NCBI RefSeq assembly: GCF_900090275.1
Contig: NZ_LT607755.1
Location: forward strand, 4,278,001 to 4,342,000
Length of the DNA: 64,000 nucleotides
Source of the DNA: Micromonospora zamorensis
Lineage (GTDB): Bacteria > Actinomycetota > Actinomycetes > Mycobacteriales > Micromonosporaceae
Direction: 5' to 3'
Below are positions 52,170 to 61,303 of the stretch, piece after piece; positions within the stretch are counted from its first letter, which is position 1, and each line of letters begins with the position of its first letter. Both the position numbers and the translations under genes were made by a program. Under the pieces are notes generated by a model. It was not told the origin of the DNA, searched no databases, and saw only the letters and a list, made by a program, of their open reading frames with translations.

Positions 52170-52820
52170 ATGCGGGTGGTCATCTTCGGTGCGACCGGCA
52201 TGGTCGGCCAGGGCGTGTTGCGGGAGTGCCTGCTCGCCGACGACGTGCGGGAGGTGCTGACTGTCGGTCGCCGGTCGACCGGTCGGCAGGACCCGAAGCT
52301 GCGGGAGCTCACGGTCGCGGACGTGGGTGAGTTGGCTTCGGTGCGCGCCGAGTTGACCGGTGTGGACGCGTGTTTCTACTGCCTGGGCGTGTCCTCTCTG
52401 GGTCTGGACGAGGCGGCGTACACGCGGGTGAGCTACGACTACCCGCTCGCGGCGGCACGGTTGTTGGCGGAGGTGAGCCCGCAGGTCACGTTCGTCTACG
52501 TGTCGGGCCAGGGCACCGATTCGTCGGGTCGGGGTCGGGTGATGTGGGCGCGGGTCAAGGGTCGGGCCGAGAACGCGATCATCGAGCTGCTGCCCAACGG
52601 CTACGCGGCGCGTCCCGGTTTCATCCAGCCGACCTACGGGGCGGTGTCGAAGACCCGGTTGTACCGGTTCGGGTACGCGGTCGCGCGGCCGCTCTTTCCG
52701 GTGTTGCGTCGGTTGCTGCCGAACCAGGTCACCACCACCGACGGGATCGGTCGGGCGATGCTGCGGGTGGCTCGGCAGGGCTCGCCGCGTCGGGTGTTGG
52801 GCAACCGCGAGCTGCGCTGA
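52170..52820 (+). CDS. NAD(P)-binding epimerase/oxidoreductase-like protein (atypical SDR)
   Basis: A 216-residue Rossmann protein with GATGMVGQGV at the N-terminus, VDACFYCLGVSS and VTFVYVSGQGTD. It resembles the HTATIP2/YwnB-like atypical short-chain dehydrogenases. The YxxxK catalytic pair is not evident (WARVKGRAE occupies the position), so it may be a regulator or binding protein instead of an enzyme. GGTGGGAA lies before the ATG. Confidence 0.83.
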   Translation: MRVVIFGATGMVGQGVLRECLLADDVREVLTVGRRSTGRQDPKLRELTVADVGELASVRAELTGVDACFYCLGVSSLGLDEAAYTRVSYDYPLAAARLLAEVSPQVTFVYVSGQGTDSSGRGRVMWARVKGRAENAIIELLPNGYAARPGFIQPTYGAVSKTRLYRFGYAVARPLFPVLRRLLPNQVTTTDGIGRAMLRVARQGSPRRVLGNRELR

Positions 52821-52829
52821 CCGGGCCCG

Positions 52830-53990
52830 TCAGGCGATCGTGTCGAGGGCCTGGGCGAGGTCGGCGCGCAGGTCTTCGGGGTCTTCGAGACCGACCGAGA
52901 GCCGCAGCAGGGCGGCGACGGGTTTCGCGTCGCCCTCGACGGGTCGGTGGGTGAGCGAGGCGGGGTGCTGGATGAGGGTGTCGACGCCGCCGAGGGAGAC
53001 GGCGTGGGTGATGAGGCGGCAGGCGCTGGTGACGGCGGCCGCGGCGGGTGCGCCGCCGCGTACCTCGAAGGCGAGCAGGCTGCCGGGTCCGGCCATCTGC
53101 CGGCCGACCAGCGCCGCCGGGTCGTACACCGAGGGGTGGTGCACCCGGTGTACGGCCGGGTGGTCGGCGAGCCAGCCGGCGAGTTTCTCGGCGCTGGCCT
53201 GTTGGGCGCGGACCCGCAGCGGCAGGGTTTGCAGGCCGCGGTGCAGCAGGTAGCCGCCGAGTGGGTGCAGGATCGCGCCGGTGACCGCGCGGACCTGGCG
53301 TAGTCGCGCGGCCCAGTCGGCGTCGCAGGCGACGACGCCGGCGAGCACGTCGCCGTGCCCGCCGATGCTCTTGGTGGCGCTGTGCAGGACGAGGGTGGCG
53401 CCGTGTCGGGCGGGTTGTTGCAGTACGGGGGTGGCGACGGTGTTGTCGACGAGCAGCGGGACGTCGCCGGCCGCGGCGGCGAGGGCGGCGATGTCGACCA
53501 GGTCGAGGGTGGGATTGGCGGGTGTCTCGACGATGATCAGCGCGGTGTCGGGGCGGATGGCGGCGGCGACCTCGTCGGGGCGTGCCCAGGTGACGGTGGT
53601 GCCGAGCAGGCCGGTGGCGAGGACGTGGTCGGTTCCGCCGTAGAGGGGCCGGACGGCGACGACGTGCCGGCGGTCGTCGCGGGCGGCGGCGAGCAGGGTG
53701 GCGGTGAGGGCGGCCATGCCGCTGGCGAAGGCGACGGCCTGGGCGGTGCCCTCCAGTTCGGCGAGGGCGGTTTCGAAGCGGGCGACGGTGGGGTTCCAGA
53801 GCCGTTGGTAGACGGCGCCGCCCTCGGCGGGGAGGGTGCCGCCGGTGGCGAGCTGCTCGTACGCGGCGCCGCCGTCGTCGACCGAGGGCAGTGGGTTGGT
53901 GGTGGACAGGTCGATGGGTGGCACGTGCACGCCGAGGGCGCGTAGGTCGTCGCGGCCGGCGTGTACGGCCCGGGTGTCCACCGTCGTCAT
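52830..53990 (-). CDS. PLP-dependent trans-sulfuration enzyme (cystathionine gamma-synthase/lyase or methionine gamma-lyase type)
   Basis: A 386-residue Cys/Met metabolism PLP enzyme. It shows YQRLWNPTVARFETALAELEG, ASGMAALTATLL, IIVETPANPTLDLVDI, VDNTVATP and the PLP lysine in HSATKSIGGHGDV. ASLTHRPVEGDA near the C-terminus matches the family. Sequence alone cannot separate cystathionine synthase, lyase and methionine gamma-lyase. It is divergent from an Lrp/AsnC regulator with about 100 nt between, so that regulator probably controls it in response to an amino acid. In-frame ATG 54008 is an alternative start. Confidence 0.88.
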   Translation of the reverse strand: MTTVDTRAVHAGRDDLRALGVHVPPIDLSTTNPLPSVDDGGAAYEQLATGGTLPAEGGAVYQRLWNPTVARFETALAELEGTAQAVAFASGMAALTATLLAAARDDRRHVVAVRPLYGGTDHVLATGLLGTTVTWARPDEVAAAIRPDTALIIVETPANPTLDLVDIAALAAAAGDVPLLVDNTVATPVLQQPARHGATLVLHSATKSIGGHGDVLAGVVACDADWAARLRQVRAVTGAILHPLGGYLLHRGLQTLPLRVRAQQASAEKLAGWLADHPAVHRVHHPSVYDPAALVGRQMAGPGSLLAFEVRGGAPAAAAVTSACRLITHAVSLGGVDTLIQHPASLTHRPVEGDAKPVAALLRLSVGLEDPEDLRADLAQALDTIA

Positions 53991-54091
53991 GCCGGTAGCG
54001 TCGAACATATACCGCCTGATGGGCAATGGTTCGGCAGATCATTCTGTCGATCGGCTTGGTTTTGATGGCGGATTCGGGCGATGATGGCGGG

Positions 54092-54571
54092 ATGCCTCCT
54101 GAGCCGAACGATGTGCGGCCGTATCCGGCCCTGGACGAGGTGGACCGCGCGATCCTGAGCGAGCTGGCCGCTGACGGTCGACTGCCGAACAACGCCCTCG
54201 CCGAGCGGGTGGGGGTGGCGCCGTCGACGTGTCTGACGCGTACGCGGGCGCTGCGCGAGCGTGGCGCGATCCGTGGTTTCCACGCCGAGGTGGATCCGGC
54301 CGCGCTCGGCCTGCCGTTGCAGGCGTTGGTGTCGGTGCGGCTGACCGCGCACGAGCGGGCGGCGGTCGACGCGTTCCGGGCCCGGTCGGTGCGGCTGCCG
54401 GGGGTGGTGTCGGTGTTCCACGTGGCCGGCGCGGAGGATTATGTGCTGCACGTGCGGGCGGCGTCCGGTGACGCGTTGCGGGACTTCGTGCTGGACCATC
54501 TGGCGGTCGACCCGGTGGTGCAGCACACCCAGACCAGTCTGATCTTCGAGCAGGCGCGCGGGATGGGCTGA
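54092..54571 (+). CDS. Lrp/AsnC-family regulator
   Basis: A 159-residue feast/famine regulator. The helix-turn-helix is near the N-terminus (LDEVDRAILSELAADGRLPNNALAERVGVAPSTCLTR, about residues 12-48). An AsnC ligand domain (RAM, about 70-150) has VVSVFHVAGAEDYVLHVRA. It is divergent from the trans-sulfuration gene. ATG 54065 would add nine residues; 54092 fits the family length better. Confidence 0.88.
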   Translation: MPPEPNDVRPYPALDEVDRAILSELAADGRLPNNALAERVGVAPSTCLTRTRALRERGAIRGFHAEVDPAALGLPLQALVSVRLTAHERAAVDAFRARSVRLPGVVSVFHVAGAEDYVLHVRAASGDALRDFVLDHLAVDPVVQHTQTSLIFEQARGMG

Positions 54572-54643
54572 GCAGCGGGTGAGCTGGCCGACGAAAACCC
54601 GCGTGGCGGAACAAAGCCGCCCGTTGACGGGTTGGTTGACCTT

Positions 54644-55654
54644 GTGATCACCGTACCGTTGTCTGTTCTTGATCTTGCCCCGGTCGCCAAGGGCACCTCC
54701 GCTGGTGCGGCGTTGCAGGCCACCACCGAGCTGGCCCGACGCACCGAGGAGCTGGGCTACCACCGGTTCTGGGTGGCCGAGCACCACAACATGCCGGCGA
54801 TCGCCAGCTCCGCGCCCGCGGTGCTGCTGGCGCACCTGGCCGCGAACACCTCGACGATCCGCCTCGGGTCGGGTGGGGTGATGCTGCCCAACCACGCGCC
54901 GCTGGTGGTGGCCGAGCAGTTCGGCACCCTGGAGGCGCTGCACCCCGGTCGCATCGACCTCGGTATCGGCCGGGCGCCGGGCACCGACCAGGTGACCGCG
55001 CTGGCGTTGCGGCGCACCATGGAGGGCCTGTCGGCGGAGGGCTTCCCGCGCGAGCTGGCGGACCTGATGAACTACTTCAGCGGGGAGAAGCCTGGGCAGA
55101 TCATCGCCACCCCGGGTCACGGTGAGCAGCCGGCCGTGTGGCTGCTGGGTTCCAGCGGTTTCAGCGCCCAGCTCGCCGGTCTGCTCGGCCTGCCGTTCTC
55201 GTTCGCGCACCACTTCAGCTCGGCGAACACCCTGCCTGCACTGGCCCTCTACCGGCAGAACTTCCGGCCGTCGCAGTGGTTGGACAAGCCGTACGCGATG
55301 GTGGCGGTCAACGCGGTGTGCGCGGAGACCGACGAGCGGGCCGAGTGGCTGACGGGGCCCAGCGCGTTGTCGTTCCTGAAGCTTCGCTCCGGCCGGCCGG
55401 AGCCGCTGTCGACGCCGGACGAGGCGGCGGCCTACCCGTACTCGGAGTTCGAGAGGGAGTTCGTCCTGCAACGCCGAGACGGTCAGGCGATGGGTTCGCC
55501 AGAGACGGTGCGCCGACAGCTGACCGAGCTGATCGAGCGCACCGGCGCGGACGAGCTGATGCTGACCACGCTCGTGTACGACGTCGAGGACCGGGTGCGG
55601 TCGTACGAGTTGATTGCCGAGCAGGTGGCGGGCGGTCTGCACCGGGCAGCGTGA
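54644..55654 (+). CDS. LLM-class flavin-dependent oxidoreductase
   Basis: A 336-residue luciferase-like TIM-barrel enzyme using reduced FMN or F420. It shows [71 protein letters not shown] and [11 protein letters not shown]. The AEHH...GIGRAPG pattern is that of the MsnO8/YhbW-like subgroup, common and mostly uncharacterised. The GTG at 54644 gives the usual N-terminus ([13 protein letters not shown]); a TTG 12 nt upstream is possible. Confidence 0.9.
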   Translation: MITVPLSVLDLAPVAKGTSAGAALQATTELARRTEELGYHRFWVAEHHNMPAIASSAPAVLLAHLAANTSTIRLGSGGVMLPNHAPLVVAEQFGTLEALHPGRIDLGIGRAPGTDQVTALALRRTMEGLSAEGFPRELADLMNYFSGEKPGQIIATPGHGEQPAVWLLGSSGFSAQLAGLLGLPFSFAHHFSSANTLPALALYRQNFRPSQWLDKPYAMVAVNAVCAETDERAEWLTGPSALSFLKLRSGRPEPLSTPDEAAAYPYSEFEREFVLQRRDGQAMGSPETVRRQLTELIERTGADELMLTTLVYDVEDRVRSYELIAEQVAGGLHRAA

Positions 55655-55723
55655 AACACGATCTTCACGTCAGCGTCACCCGGCCGACCCGGACGGTGCC
55701 TAATGTTGGTGCCGGTGGTGGTA

Positions 55724-55757
55724 CGGCATTCTCGGTCGGGACGGGTCGAGAATGCCG
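55724..55757. terminator. Hairpin between convergent oxidoreductase and lyase genes
   Basis: CGGCATTCTCG and CGAGAATGCCG form a perfect 11-bp stem around a 12-nt loop. It is unusually AT-rich for this genome. Confidence 0.6.
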
Positions 55758-55854
55758 CGGTGTGGCGCACCGGGCCGGAGCTGAGCGGATTCCGCGGCTG
55801 CGGCCCGGTGCCTGCCACCCTAGGCGGCCCCGTTCGGGACCACCAGGGGTCAGA

Positions 55855-58116
55855 TCAGCGTAGGTAGATGTTCGGCGTGGGCGGGTCGGCCATCCCGTTG
55901 CCGATGAAGAACCCCGGGTGTGGCGGTTGGTTGTAGGCGGTGTTCTGCCACGCGATCGCCACCCGATACTGCGGGTCGTGCATCAGGGTGTGGATTCGGG
56001 TGCTGGTCGGTGTGGGCGTGCTGTAGACGCGCAACGCCCGACTGTCGGTGGTTCGCCAGATCACCTCCTCACGCCAGTCGCCCAGGATGTCGCCGGAGAG
56101 CGCCGGGGTGGACTTGGTGCCGTTGTTGGATGCCACCCCGCTGCCGGTGAGCAGCCGGGTCTCGCCACCGGTGCCGTACTTGTCGATCTTCGTTGCGTCG
56201 ACCAGTTCCCGCACCGGGTCACCGTCCCACCAGGCGAGGAAGTTCGCCGACGACGGCTTGCGGCCGATGTTCTGCCCCCGGGTGTTGGCCAGCCCGGTGG
56301 CCGCCGACGACCAGGACTCCGCGCCGGGGCTGCCGGCCCAGATGTCCGCGGAGACTCCCCGGCCGTTGTCGCCGGAGGCCGGCGTGGACCAGAGGATCTG
56401 ACCGGTACGGGCGTCGGCGAAGTAGGAGCTGGGCTTGCTGGCGTCCTCGTCGACCTTGAACACCTCAAGGCCGGCGCGGCCCGGGTCGAGGTCCCCGACG
56501 TGCATGGCGTCGCCGTGCCCGTTGCCGGTGGAGTGCAGCAGCCGGCCGTTGTCGTCGATGGTGGCGGCCCCGTAGACGATCTCCTGCCGGCCGTCGGAGT
56601 CGACGTCGGCGACGGAGAGCTGGTGGTTGCCCTGCCCGGCGGCGGCGCCGTTGCCGGAGGCGTTCGAGTCGAACGTCCAGCGCTTGCGCAGCGTGCCGTC
56701 GCGGAAGTCCCAGGCCGCGATCACCGCTCGGGTGTAGTAACCCCTGGCCATGATCAGGGAGGGGCGCTGCCCGTCGAGGTAGGCGGTGCCGGCGAGGAAC
56801 CGGTCCACCCGGTTGCCGTACGAGTCGCCCCAGGAGGAGACGGTGCCGCGCGGCGGGTCGTAGTTGACGGTGGAGAGGACCGCGCCGGTCTGCCCGTTGA
56901 ACATGGTCAGGTACTCCGGACCGGACAGCACGTAGCCGCTGGAGTTGCGGTGGTCCGCCGACGACGAGCCGATGACCTGGCCGGTGCCGGAACGGGTGCC
57001 GTCGGCGGTCTTCATGGCCACCTCGGCGCGGCCGTCACCGTCGTAGTCGTACACCTGGAACTGGGTGTAGTGGGCGCCGGCGCGGATGTTGCGGCCCAGG
57101 TCGACGCGCCACAACCGGGTGCCGCCGAGTGTGTACGCGTCGACGAGGACGTTGCCGGTGTAGCCGGACTGGGAGTTGTCCTTGGCGTTGGACGGCTCCC
57201 ACTTGAGCACGATCTCGTAGCTGCCGTCGCCGTTGAGGTCACCCACCGAGGCGTCGCTGGCGCTGTAGCTGTAACTCTCGCCGCTGGGGGTGCTGCCGCC
57301 GGCCGGGACCTGCAACGGCACGTCCAGGTAGCCCGCGCCGAACTGCAACGCCGGTGCCGACGCCGCCTGCTCGGCGCCGCCCACCACGGCCCGCACGGTG
57401 TACGCCGAGCCGGCCGCCGCGCCGCTGTCGAGGTAGTTGGTGGCGCCGGTGATCGGGCTGGCGTTGACCTTTGTCGCCCCCCGGTAGAGGTTGAACGCGA
57501 CCCCGGAGGTCTCGGTGCCGAGCAGCCGCCAGGAGACCAGGTTGCCGCTTCCGGAGCGGACACTGATCAACCCGCGGTCCAGGTTCTCCATCTGCAACAC
57601 GCCAGCCGACGGCGGCGGGGTGGTGGGTGGTGGCGTGGTCGGGGGTGGCGTGGTGGGTGGTGGCGTGGTCGGGGGTGGCGTGGTCGGTTCGCCGGTGGGT
57701 GGGGCGCCGGTGCAGGTGGTGCCGTTGAGCGCGAAGCTGCCCGGCACCGGGTTGCTGCTGGTCCAGGAGCCGTTGAAGCCGAACGTGGCGGTGCCGTTGG
57801 TCGCGATGGCGGCGTTGTGGTCGACGTTGCGGGCGGTGACCTGGGCACCGGACTGGGTGACGGTGGCGTTCCACGCCTGGGTGACCTGTTGCCCGGCGGT
57901 GTACGACCAGGTGAGGGCCCACCCGTTGACCGGGTCGCCGAGGTTGGTGACGGTGACGTTGGCGCCGAAACCGCCCTGCCACTGGTTGGTGATCTGGTAG
58001 TCGACCCGGCAGCCGACGGCGGCGGCCGAAGCGGCGACCGTGCCGAGGGTGCCGGCCACGACGGCGGCGGCCGTCGTACCGGCGAGCAGGATCAGCCGAT
58101 GTCTGGACGGGTGCAT
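55855..58116 (-). CDS. Secreted rhamnogalacturonan lyase (PL11) with N-terminal CBM2
   Basis: A 753-residue secreted pectin-degrading enzyme. The signal peptide spans about 1-33. A CBM2 cellulose-binding module covers about 35-133 (CRVDYQITNQWQGGFGANVT, GWALTWSY). A Pro/Thr linker (about 137-166) of repeated PPPTT precedes the PL11 catalytic propeller (about 170-753), which begins MENLDRGLISVRSGSGNLVSWRLLGTE and contains many DxDxDGxxE calcium-type loops (DLNGDGSYEIV, DYDGDGRAEV, DVDSDGRQEI). PL11 enzymes cleave the rhamnose-galacturonate backbone. GGAGG precedes the ATG. A LacI-type operator sits in its promoter. Confidence 0.93.
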   Translation of the reverse strand: MHPSRHRLILLAGTTAAAVVAGTLGTVAASAAAVGCRVDYQITNQWQGGFGANVTVTNLGDPVNGWALTWSYTAGQQVTQAWNATVTQSGAQVTARNVDHNAAIATNGTATFGFNGSWTSSNPVPGSFALNGTTCTGAPPTGEPTTPPPTTPPPTTPPPTTPPPTTPPPSAGVLQMENLDRGLISVRSGSGNLVSWRLLGTETSGVAFNLYRGATKVNASPITGATNYLDSGAAAGSAYTVRAVVGGAEQAASAPALQFGAGYLDVPLQVPAGGSTPSGESYSYSASDASVGDLNGDGSYEIVLKWEPSNAKDNSQSGYTGNVLVDAYTLGGTRLWRVDLGRNIRAGAHYTQFQVYDYDGDGRAEVAMKTADGTRSGTGQVIGSSSADHRNSSGYVLSGPEYLTMFNGQTGAVLSTVNYDPPRGTVSSWGDSYGNRVDRFLAGTAYLDGQRPSLIMARGYYTRAVIAAWDFRDGTLRKRWTFDSNASGNGAAAGQGNHQLSVADVDSDGRQEIVYGAATIDDNGRLLHSTGNGHGDAMHVGDLDPGRAGLEVFKVDEDASKPSSYFADARTGQILWSTPASGDNGRGVSADIWAGSPGAESWSSAATGLANTRGQNIGRKPSSANFLAWWDGDPVRELVDATKIDKYGTGGETRLLTGSGVASNNGTKSTPALSGDILGDWREEVIWRTTDSRALRVYSTPTPTSTRIHTLMHDPQYRVAIAWQNTAYNQPPHPGFFIGNGMADPPTPNIYLR
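57625..57684 (-). repeat. 30-bp perfect tandem repeat in the lyase linker
   Basis: Two identical 30-bp units (57625-57654 and 57655-57684), each made of two related 15-bp units, encode the Pro/Thr linker between CBM2 and the PL11 domain. The site could expand or contract. Confidence 0.85.
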
Positions 58117-58263
58117 GGACTGCCTCCGGGGATCCGGTGGTGATCGCTGCGGCCCACTGACCCTGCCCGGGAAGCACAGTGGACCGGCCCGGCCGCGACT
58201 GCGGCGGACGGCGATCTGATCGGGGTTGAACGCCCTGGAACTCACGGATCCGGCTCACCGCGC

Positions 58264-58293
58264 ATCGTAAGGCAAGCGCTTTCCGGTACGCAA
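58264..58293 (-). promoter_or_regulatory. Promoter with LacI-type operator before the rhamnogalacturonan lyase gene
   Basis: On the minus strand TTGCGT (-35), 18 nt, TACGAT (-10). The spacer contains GGAAAGCGCTTGCC, centred on the palindrome AAGCGCTT (58271-58284). A bound LacI-family repressor would lie between the two promoter boxes. The repressor gene is not in the window. Confidence 0.72.
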
Positions 58294-58358
58294 TATCGAC
58301 GACCGTCGTTCATTTTCAGGTCTTGCCCCGACAAGCGCCACCTGATCAACTCGTGGGT

Positions 58359-59798
58359 GTGAGCGCCCCACACATGAGCCCCGACGAGTTCCGCCGAGCC
58401 GGCCACGCCGTCGTCGACTGGATCGCCGACTACTGGGCGACTGTCGAACAGCGACCGGTCGCCCCGTCCGACCCGCCGGGCACCGTCGCCGCCGCCCTCC
58501 CCACCACGCCACCGACCACCGGCGGCGAACCGGTCGAGGCGGTTCTCGCCGACCTGGACTCCATCGTCGTACCGGGGCTGACCCACTGGCAGCACCCCGG
58601 CTTCTTCGGCTACTTCCCGGCCAACACCTCCGGCCCGAGCGTGCTCGGTGACCTGGTCAGCTCCGGGCTCGGTGTGCAGGGCATGCTCTGGGCCTCCAGC
58701 CCGGCCTGCACCGAGCTGGAGACGGTGATGATGGACTGGCTGGCCCACCTGCTGGACCTGCCGCAGCGGTTCCGCTCGACCGGCAGCGGCGGCGGAGTCA
58801 TCCAGGACTCCGCCTCCTCGGCGACGCTGGTCGCCACCCTGACCGCACTGCACCGGGCCAGCGGAGGGCGCTGGCGCGACACCGGCATTGACCGGCGCTA
58901 CCGCGCCTACACCTCCACCCACGGCCACTCCTCCATCGAGAAGGCCGTACGCATCGCCGGGCTGGGCAGCGACGGTGTCCGGTCCATCGCTGTGGACCCG
59001 GACACCCAGGCGCTGCTGCCCGACGCGCTGCGTACGGCGATCAAGGCCGACCTGGCCGCCGGTGACGTTCCCGCCATCGTGGTGGCGACCATCGGCACCA
59101 CCTCCACCACCGCCATCGACCCACTGCCCGAGATCGGGGCGATCTGCGCCGAATACGGGATCTGGCTGCACGTCGACGCCGCGTACGCGGGCTCCGCCGC
59201 CGTCTGCCCCGAGCTGCGGTGGTCGCACGCCGGCCTGGAGTACGCCGATTCGTACTGCTTCGACCCGCACAAGTGGCTGCTCACCGGCTTCGACTGCGAC
59301 GCGTTCTGGGTGGCCGACCGCGCCGAACTGATCGAGGCACTGACCGTGCTGCCGGAGTTCCTGCGCAACGCCGCCTCCGACTCCGGCGCGGTCATCGACT
59401 ACCGGGACTGGCAGGTGCCGCTGGGCCGGCGCTTCCGGGCCCTGAAGCTGTGGTTCGTGCTGCGCTGGTACGGCGCCGAAGGGCTACGGGCCCACATCCG
59501 CTCCGGGGTGGCGCTCGCCGCCCAGTTCGCCGATCGGGTACGCGCCGACGACCGCTTCGAGCTGGCGGCGGCACACCCGTTCTCACTGGTCTGCTTCCGA
59601 CTGCGCGCCGGCGACGACGTCAACGCCGCACTGCTGGCCCGGGTGAACGACACCGGGCGGGTGCACCTGACACACACCCGGGTCGCCGGCCGCTACACGC
59701 TGCGCATGGCCATCGGCTCCCCGCAGACCACCGAAGCGCACGTCGACGAGGCCTGGACGCTGCTCGCCCACGCGGCCAAAGACCTGCTCACCCCCTGA
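58359..59798 (+). CDS. Pyridoxal-dependent aromatic-L-amino-acid decarboxylase
   Basis: A 479-residue group II decarboxylase. It shows HPGFFGYFPANTSGPSVLGDL, STHGHSSIEKAVRIAGLG, GTTSTTAIDPLPEIGAIC, WLHVDAAYAGSAAVCPELR and the PLP lysine in DPHKWLL. The substrate (Trp, Phe, Tyr or Dopa) cannot be decided; the product would be an aromatic amine. The start is uncertain: GTG 58359 or ATG 58374, neither with a good ribosome site. It is divergent from the lyase gene across 242 nt. Confidence 0.92.
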   Translation: MSAPHMSPDEFRRAGHAVVDWIADYWATVEQRPVAPSDPPGTVAAALPTTPPTTGGEPVEAVLADLDSIVVPGLTHWQHPGFFGYFPANTSGPSVLGDLVSSGLGVQGMLWASSPACTELETVMMDWLAHLLDLPQRFRSTGSGGGVIQDSASSATLVATLTALHRASGGRWRDTGIDRRYRAYTSTHGHSSIEKAVRIAGLGSDGVRSIAVDPDTQALLPDALRTAIKADLAAGDVPAIVVATIGTTSTTAIDPLPEIGAICAEYGIWLHVDAAYAGSAAVCPELRWSHAGLEYADSYCFDPHKWLLTGFDCDAFWVADRAELIEALTVLPEFLRNAASDSGAVIDYRDWQVPLGRRFRALKLWFVLRWYGAEGLRAHIRSGVALAAQFADRVRADDRFELAAAHPFSLVCFRLRAGDDVNAALLARVNDTGRVHLTHTRVAGRYTLRMAIGSPQTTEAHVDEAWTLLAHAAKDLLTP

Positions 59799-59810
59799 CG
59801 CCCTCTCCCC

Positions 59811-59890
59811 CGCACCGCACCGCACCCCGCCGCACCGCGCACCCCGCGGCCCGCGCCCCGCACCCCGCACCCCGCACCCCGCACCCCGCA
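59811..59890. repeat. CCCGCAC-type simple repeat
   Basis: About 80 nt of C-rich low-complexity sequence after the decarboxylase gene, ending in four perfect GCACCCC units. It abuts the family B palindrome. Confidence 0.85.
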
Positions 59891-59892
59891 CC

Positions 59893-59970
59893 AAAATCCG
59901 CGCAACTTCCCGGATGTTGCTGTCTCCGGCGCGCGGGAGGCAGCAACATCCCTGATGTTGCGCGGATCTT
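59893..59970. repeat. Palindromic dispersed repeat, family B copy 2
   Basis: A 78-bp palindrome with 30-nt arms matching at 26 of 30 around an 18-nt centre. The ends AAAATCCGCGCAACTTC and GTTGCGCGGATCTT match copy 1 at 40609-40688. Confidence 0.78.
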
Positions 59971-60032
59971 CCCGTGCGATCTCCCCGTGCGATCTGCACG
60001 GCGCGGCATGATCACGCGGGTGTGGCGCGCGT

Positions 60033-61019
60033 TCAGCGCTGGTTGGGCGTACCCGTCGCGGCCAACTCGCCCGCGACCACCGCGGCCGGAGTGGCGGGAG
60101 CAGCAGGAAGGGCGTCGGGGGCAGCAGCGACGGCCTCGGCGGTCGCTGCTTCGGCGCGGGCCAGGCGGGTCCGGCGCAGGGCCCGCACGGCCAGCACCAG
60201 GGCGGCCAGCCAGCCGGCGGCCAGCAGGGCGTACGTGATGGGGCGGACCGGGCCGTCCAGCTCGGCGGAGCGGAGCAGGGTACGGGCGTTGGTCAGCACG
60301 ATCACGCCGCCGACGGCCGCGCCGAGGAGTTGGGCGGGGACGATGCGCACCAGCCAGGCGGCCAGCGGGGCGGCGATGAGCCCGCCGATCAGCAGTGCCG
60401 CGACCGTGGGCAGCAGGAACCCCTCGGTGCCCAGCCCGATCAGGAAACCGACGCTGGCGGCGGCGGCCACGACGAACTCGGAGGTGTCCACCGAGCCGAT
60501 CACCTTGCGGGGTTCCATGCGGCCGGAGACCAGCAGTGCCGGGGTAGCCACCGGGCCCCAACCGCCGCCGCCGGTCGCGTCGACGAAGCCGGCGACCAGG
60601 CCGAGGGGGCCGAGGAAACGACCGCGGAGACGCCCGCCGACCCGATCGGTGCGCAGCGGTCGAGCGAAGCGGATCAGCAGGTACGCGCCGAGGGTGAAGA
60701 GGATGGCAGCCATCCACGGCGCTGCCGCCTCGGTGGAGATCGAGCTGAGAAGCGTGGCGCCGGCGAAGGCGCCGATCGCGCCGGGTAGGGCGATGCGGGT
60801 CACCACCCGCCAGTCGACGTTGCCGAACCGCCAGTGCGCGACGCCTGCGGCAAGGGTGGTGCCGATCTCGGCCAGGTGCACCGAGGCCGAGGCGGCGGCC
60901 GGGGCTACCCCGGCGACCAGCAGCAGGGTGGACGAGGTCAACCCGTACGCCATGCCGAGCGAGCCGTCGATCAGCTGCGCGACGAGCCCGACCAGAGCGA
61001 GGACCAGCAGCTTGCGCAC
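60033..61019 (-). CDS. TauE/SafE-family membrane protein (probable sulfur-compound or anion exporter)
   Basis: A 328-residue membrane protein of about eight helices with the internal repeat of the family: LVAQLIDGSLGMAYGLTSSTLLL and the matching GLVAGFVDATGGGGWGPVATPALL. TauE/SafE proteins move sulfite, sulfonates or related anions. The C-terminal 60 residues are an Ala/Pro-rich cytoplasmic tail. GTG 61019 was chosen for AGGGGG 5 nt upstream; in-frame ATG 61043 is possible. The gene lies downstream of an Rrf2 regulator on the same strand. Confidence 0.88.
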   Translation of the reverse strand: MRKLLVLALVGLVAQLIDGSLGMAYGLTSSTLLLVAGVAPAAASASVHLAEIGTTLAAGVAHWRFGNVDWRVVTRIALPGAIGAFAGATLLSSISTEAAAPWMAAILFTLGAYLLIRFARPLRTDRVGGRLRGRFLGPLGLVAGFVDATGGGGWGPVATPALLVSGRMEPRKVIGSVDTSEFVVAAAASVGFLIGLGTEGFLLPTVAALLIGGLIAAPLAAWLVRIVPAQLLGAAVGGVIVLTNARTLLRSAELDGPVRPITYALLAAGWLAALVLAVRALRRTRLARAEAATAEAVAAAPDALPAAPATPAAVVAGELAATGTPNQR

Positions 61020-61049
61020 GAGCGCCCCCTGACTTTTCGGCATCTCCTA

Positions 61050-61062
61050 TCGACTTGGTCGA
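61050..61062. promoter_or_regulatory. Small inverted repeat before the TauE/SafE gene
   Basis: TCGAC-TTG-GTCGA lies about 30 nt before the chosen start and could bind the Rrf2 regulator encoded upstream. It is short and unproven. The remaining 240 nt up to the Rrf2 gene show no gene. Confidence 0.3.
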
Positions 61063-61303
61063 CAATGCGGCACGGGGCTGCCAGGGTCAAGCCCCCGATC
61101 GGTGGATGGGACGCCTCCATGCGGAGCCGGCACGAGAGACGACATCACGCCGCGCCGCACCACGGATGACGTAACCAGTGGCCGCACTGCGAGGACAACA
61201 GACGCGGCGCGCCGCCGAGAACGACGTCAAGGGCGCGCATCGCGGCAGCGGCCGCCGGGCGGTGCGGGGCGGCGGGTGACGCCGGGTCTGGGCGGGGCGG
61301 CGC

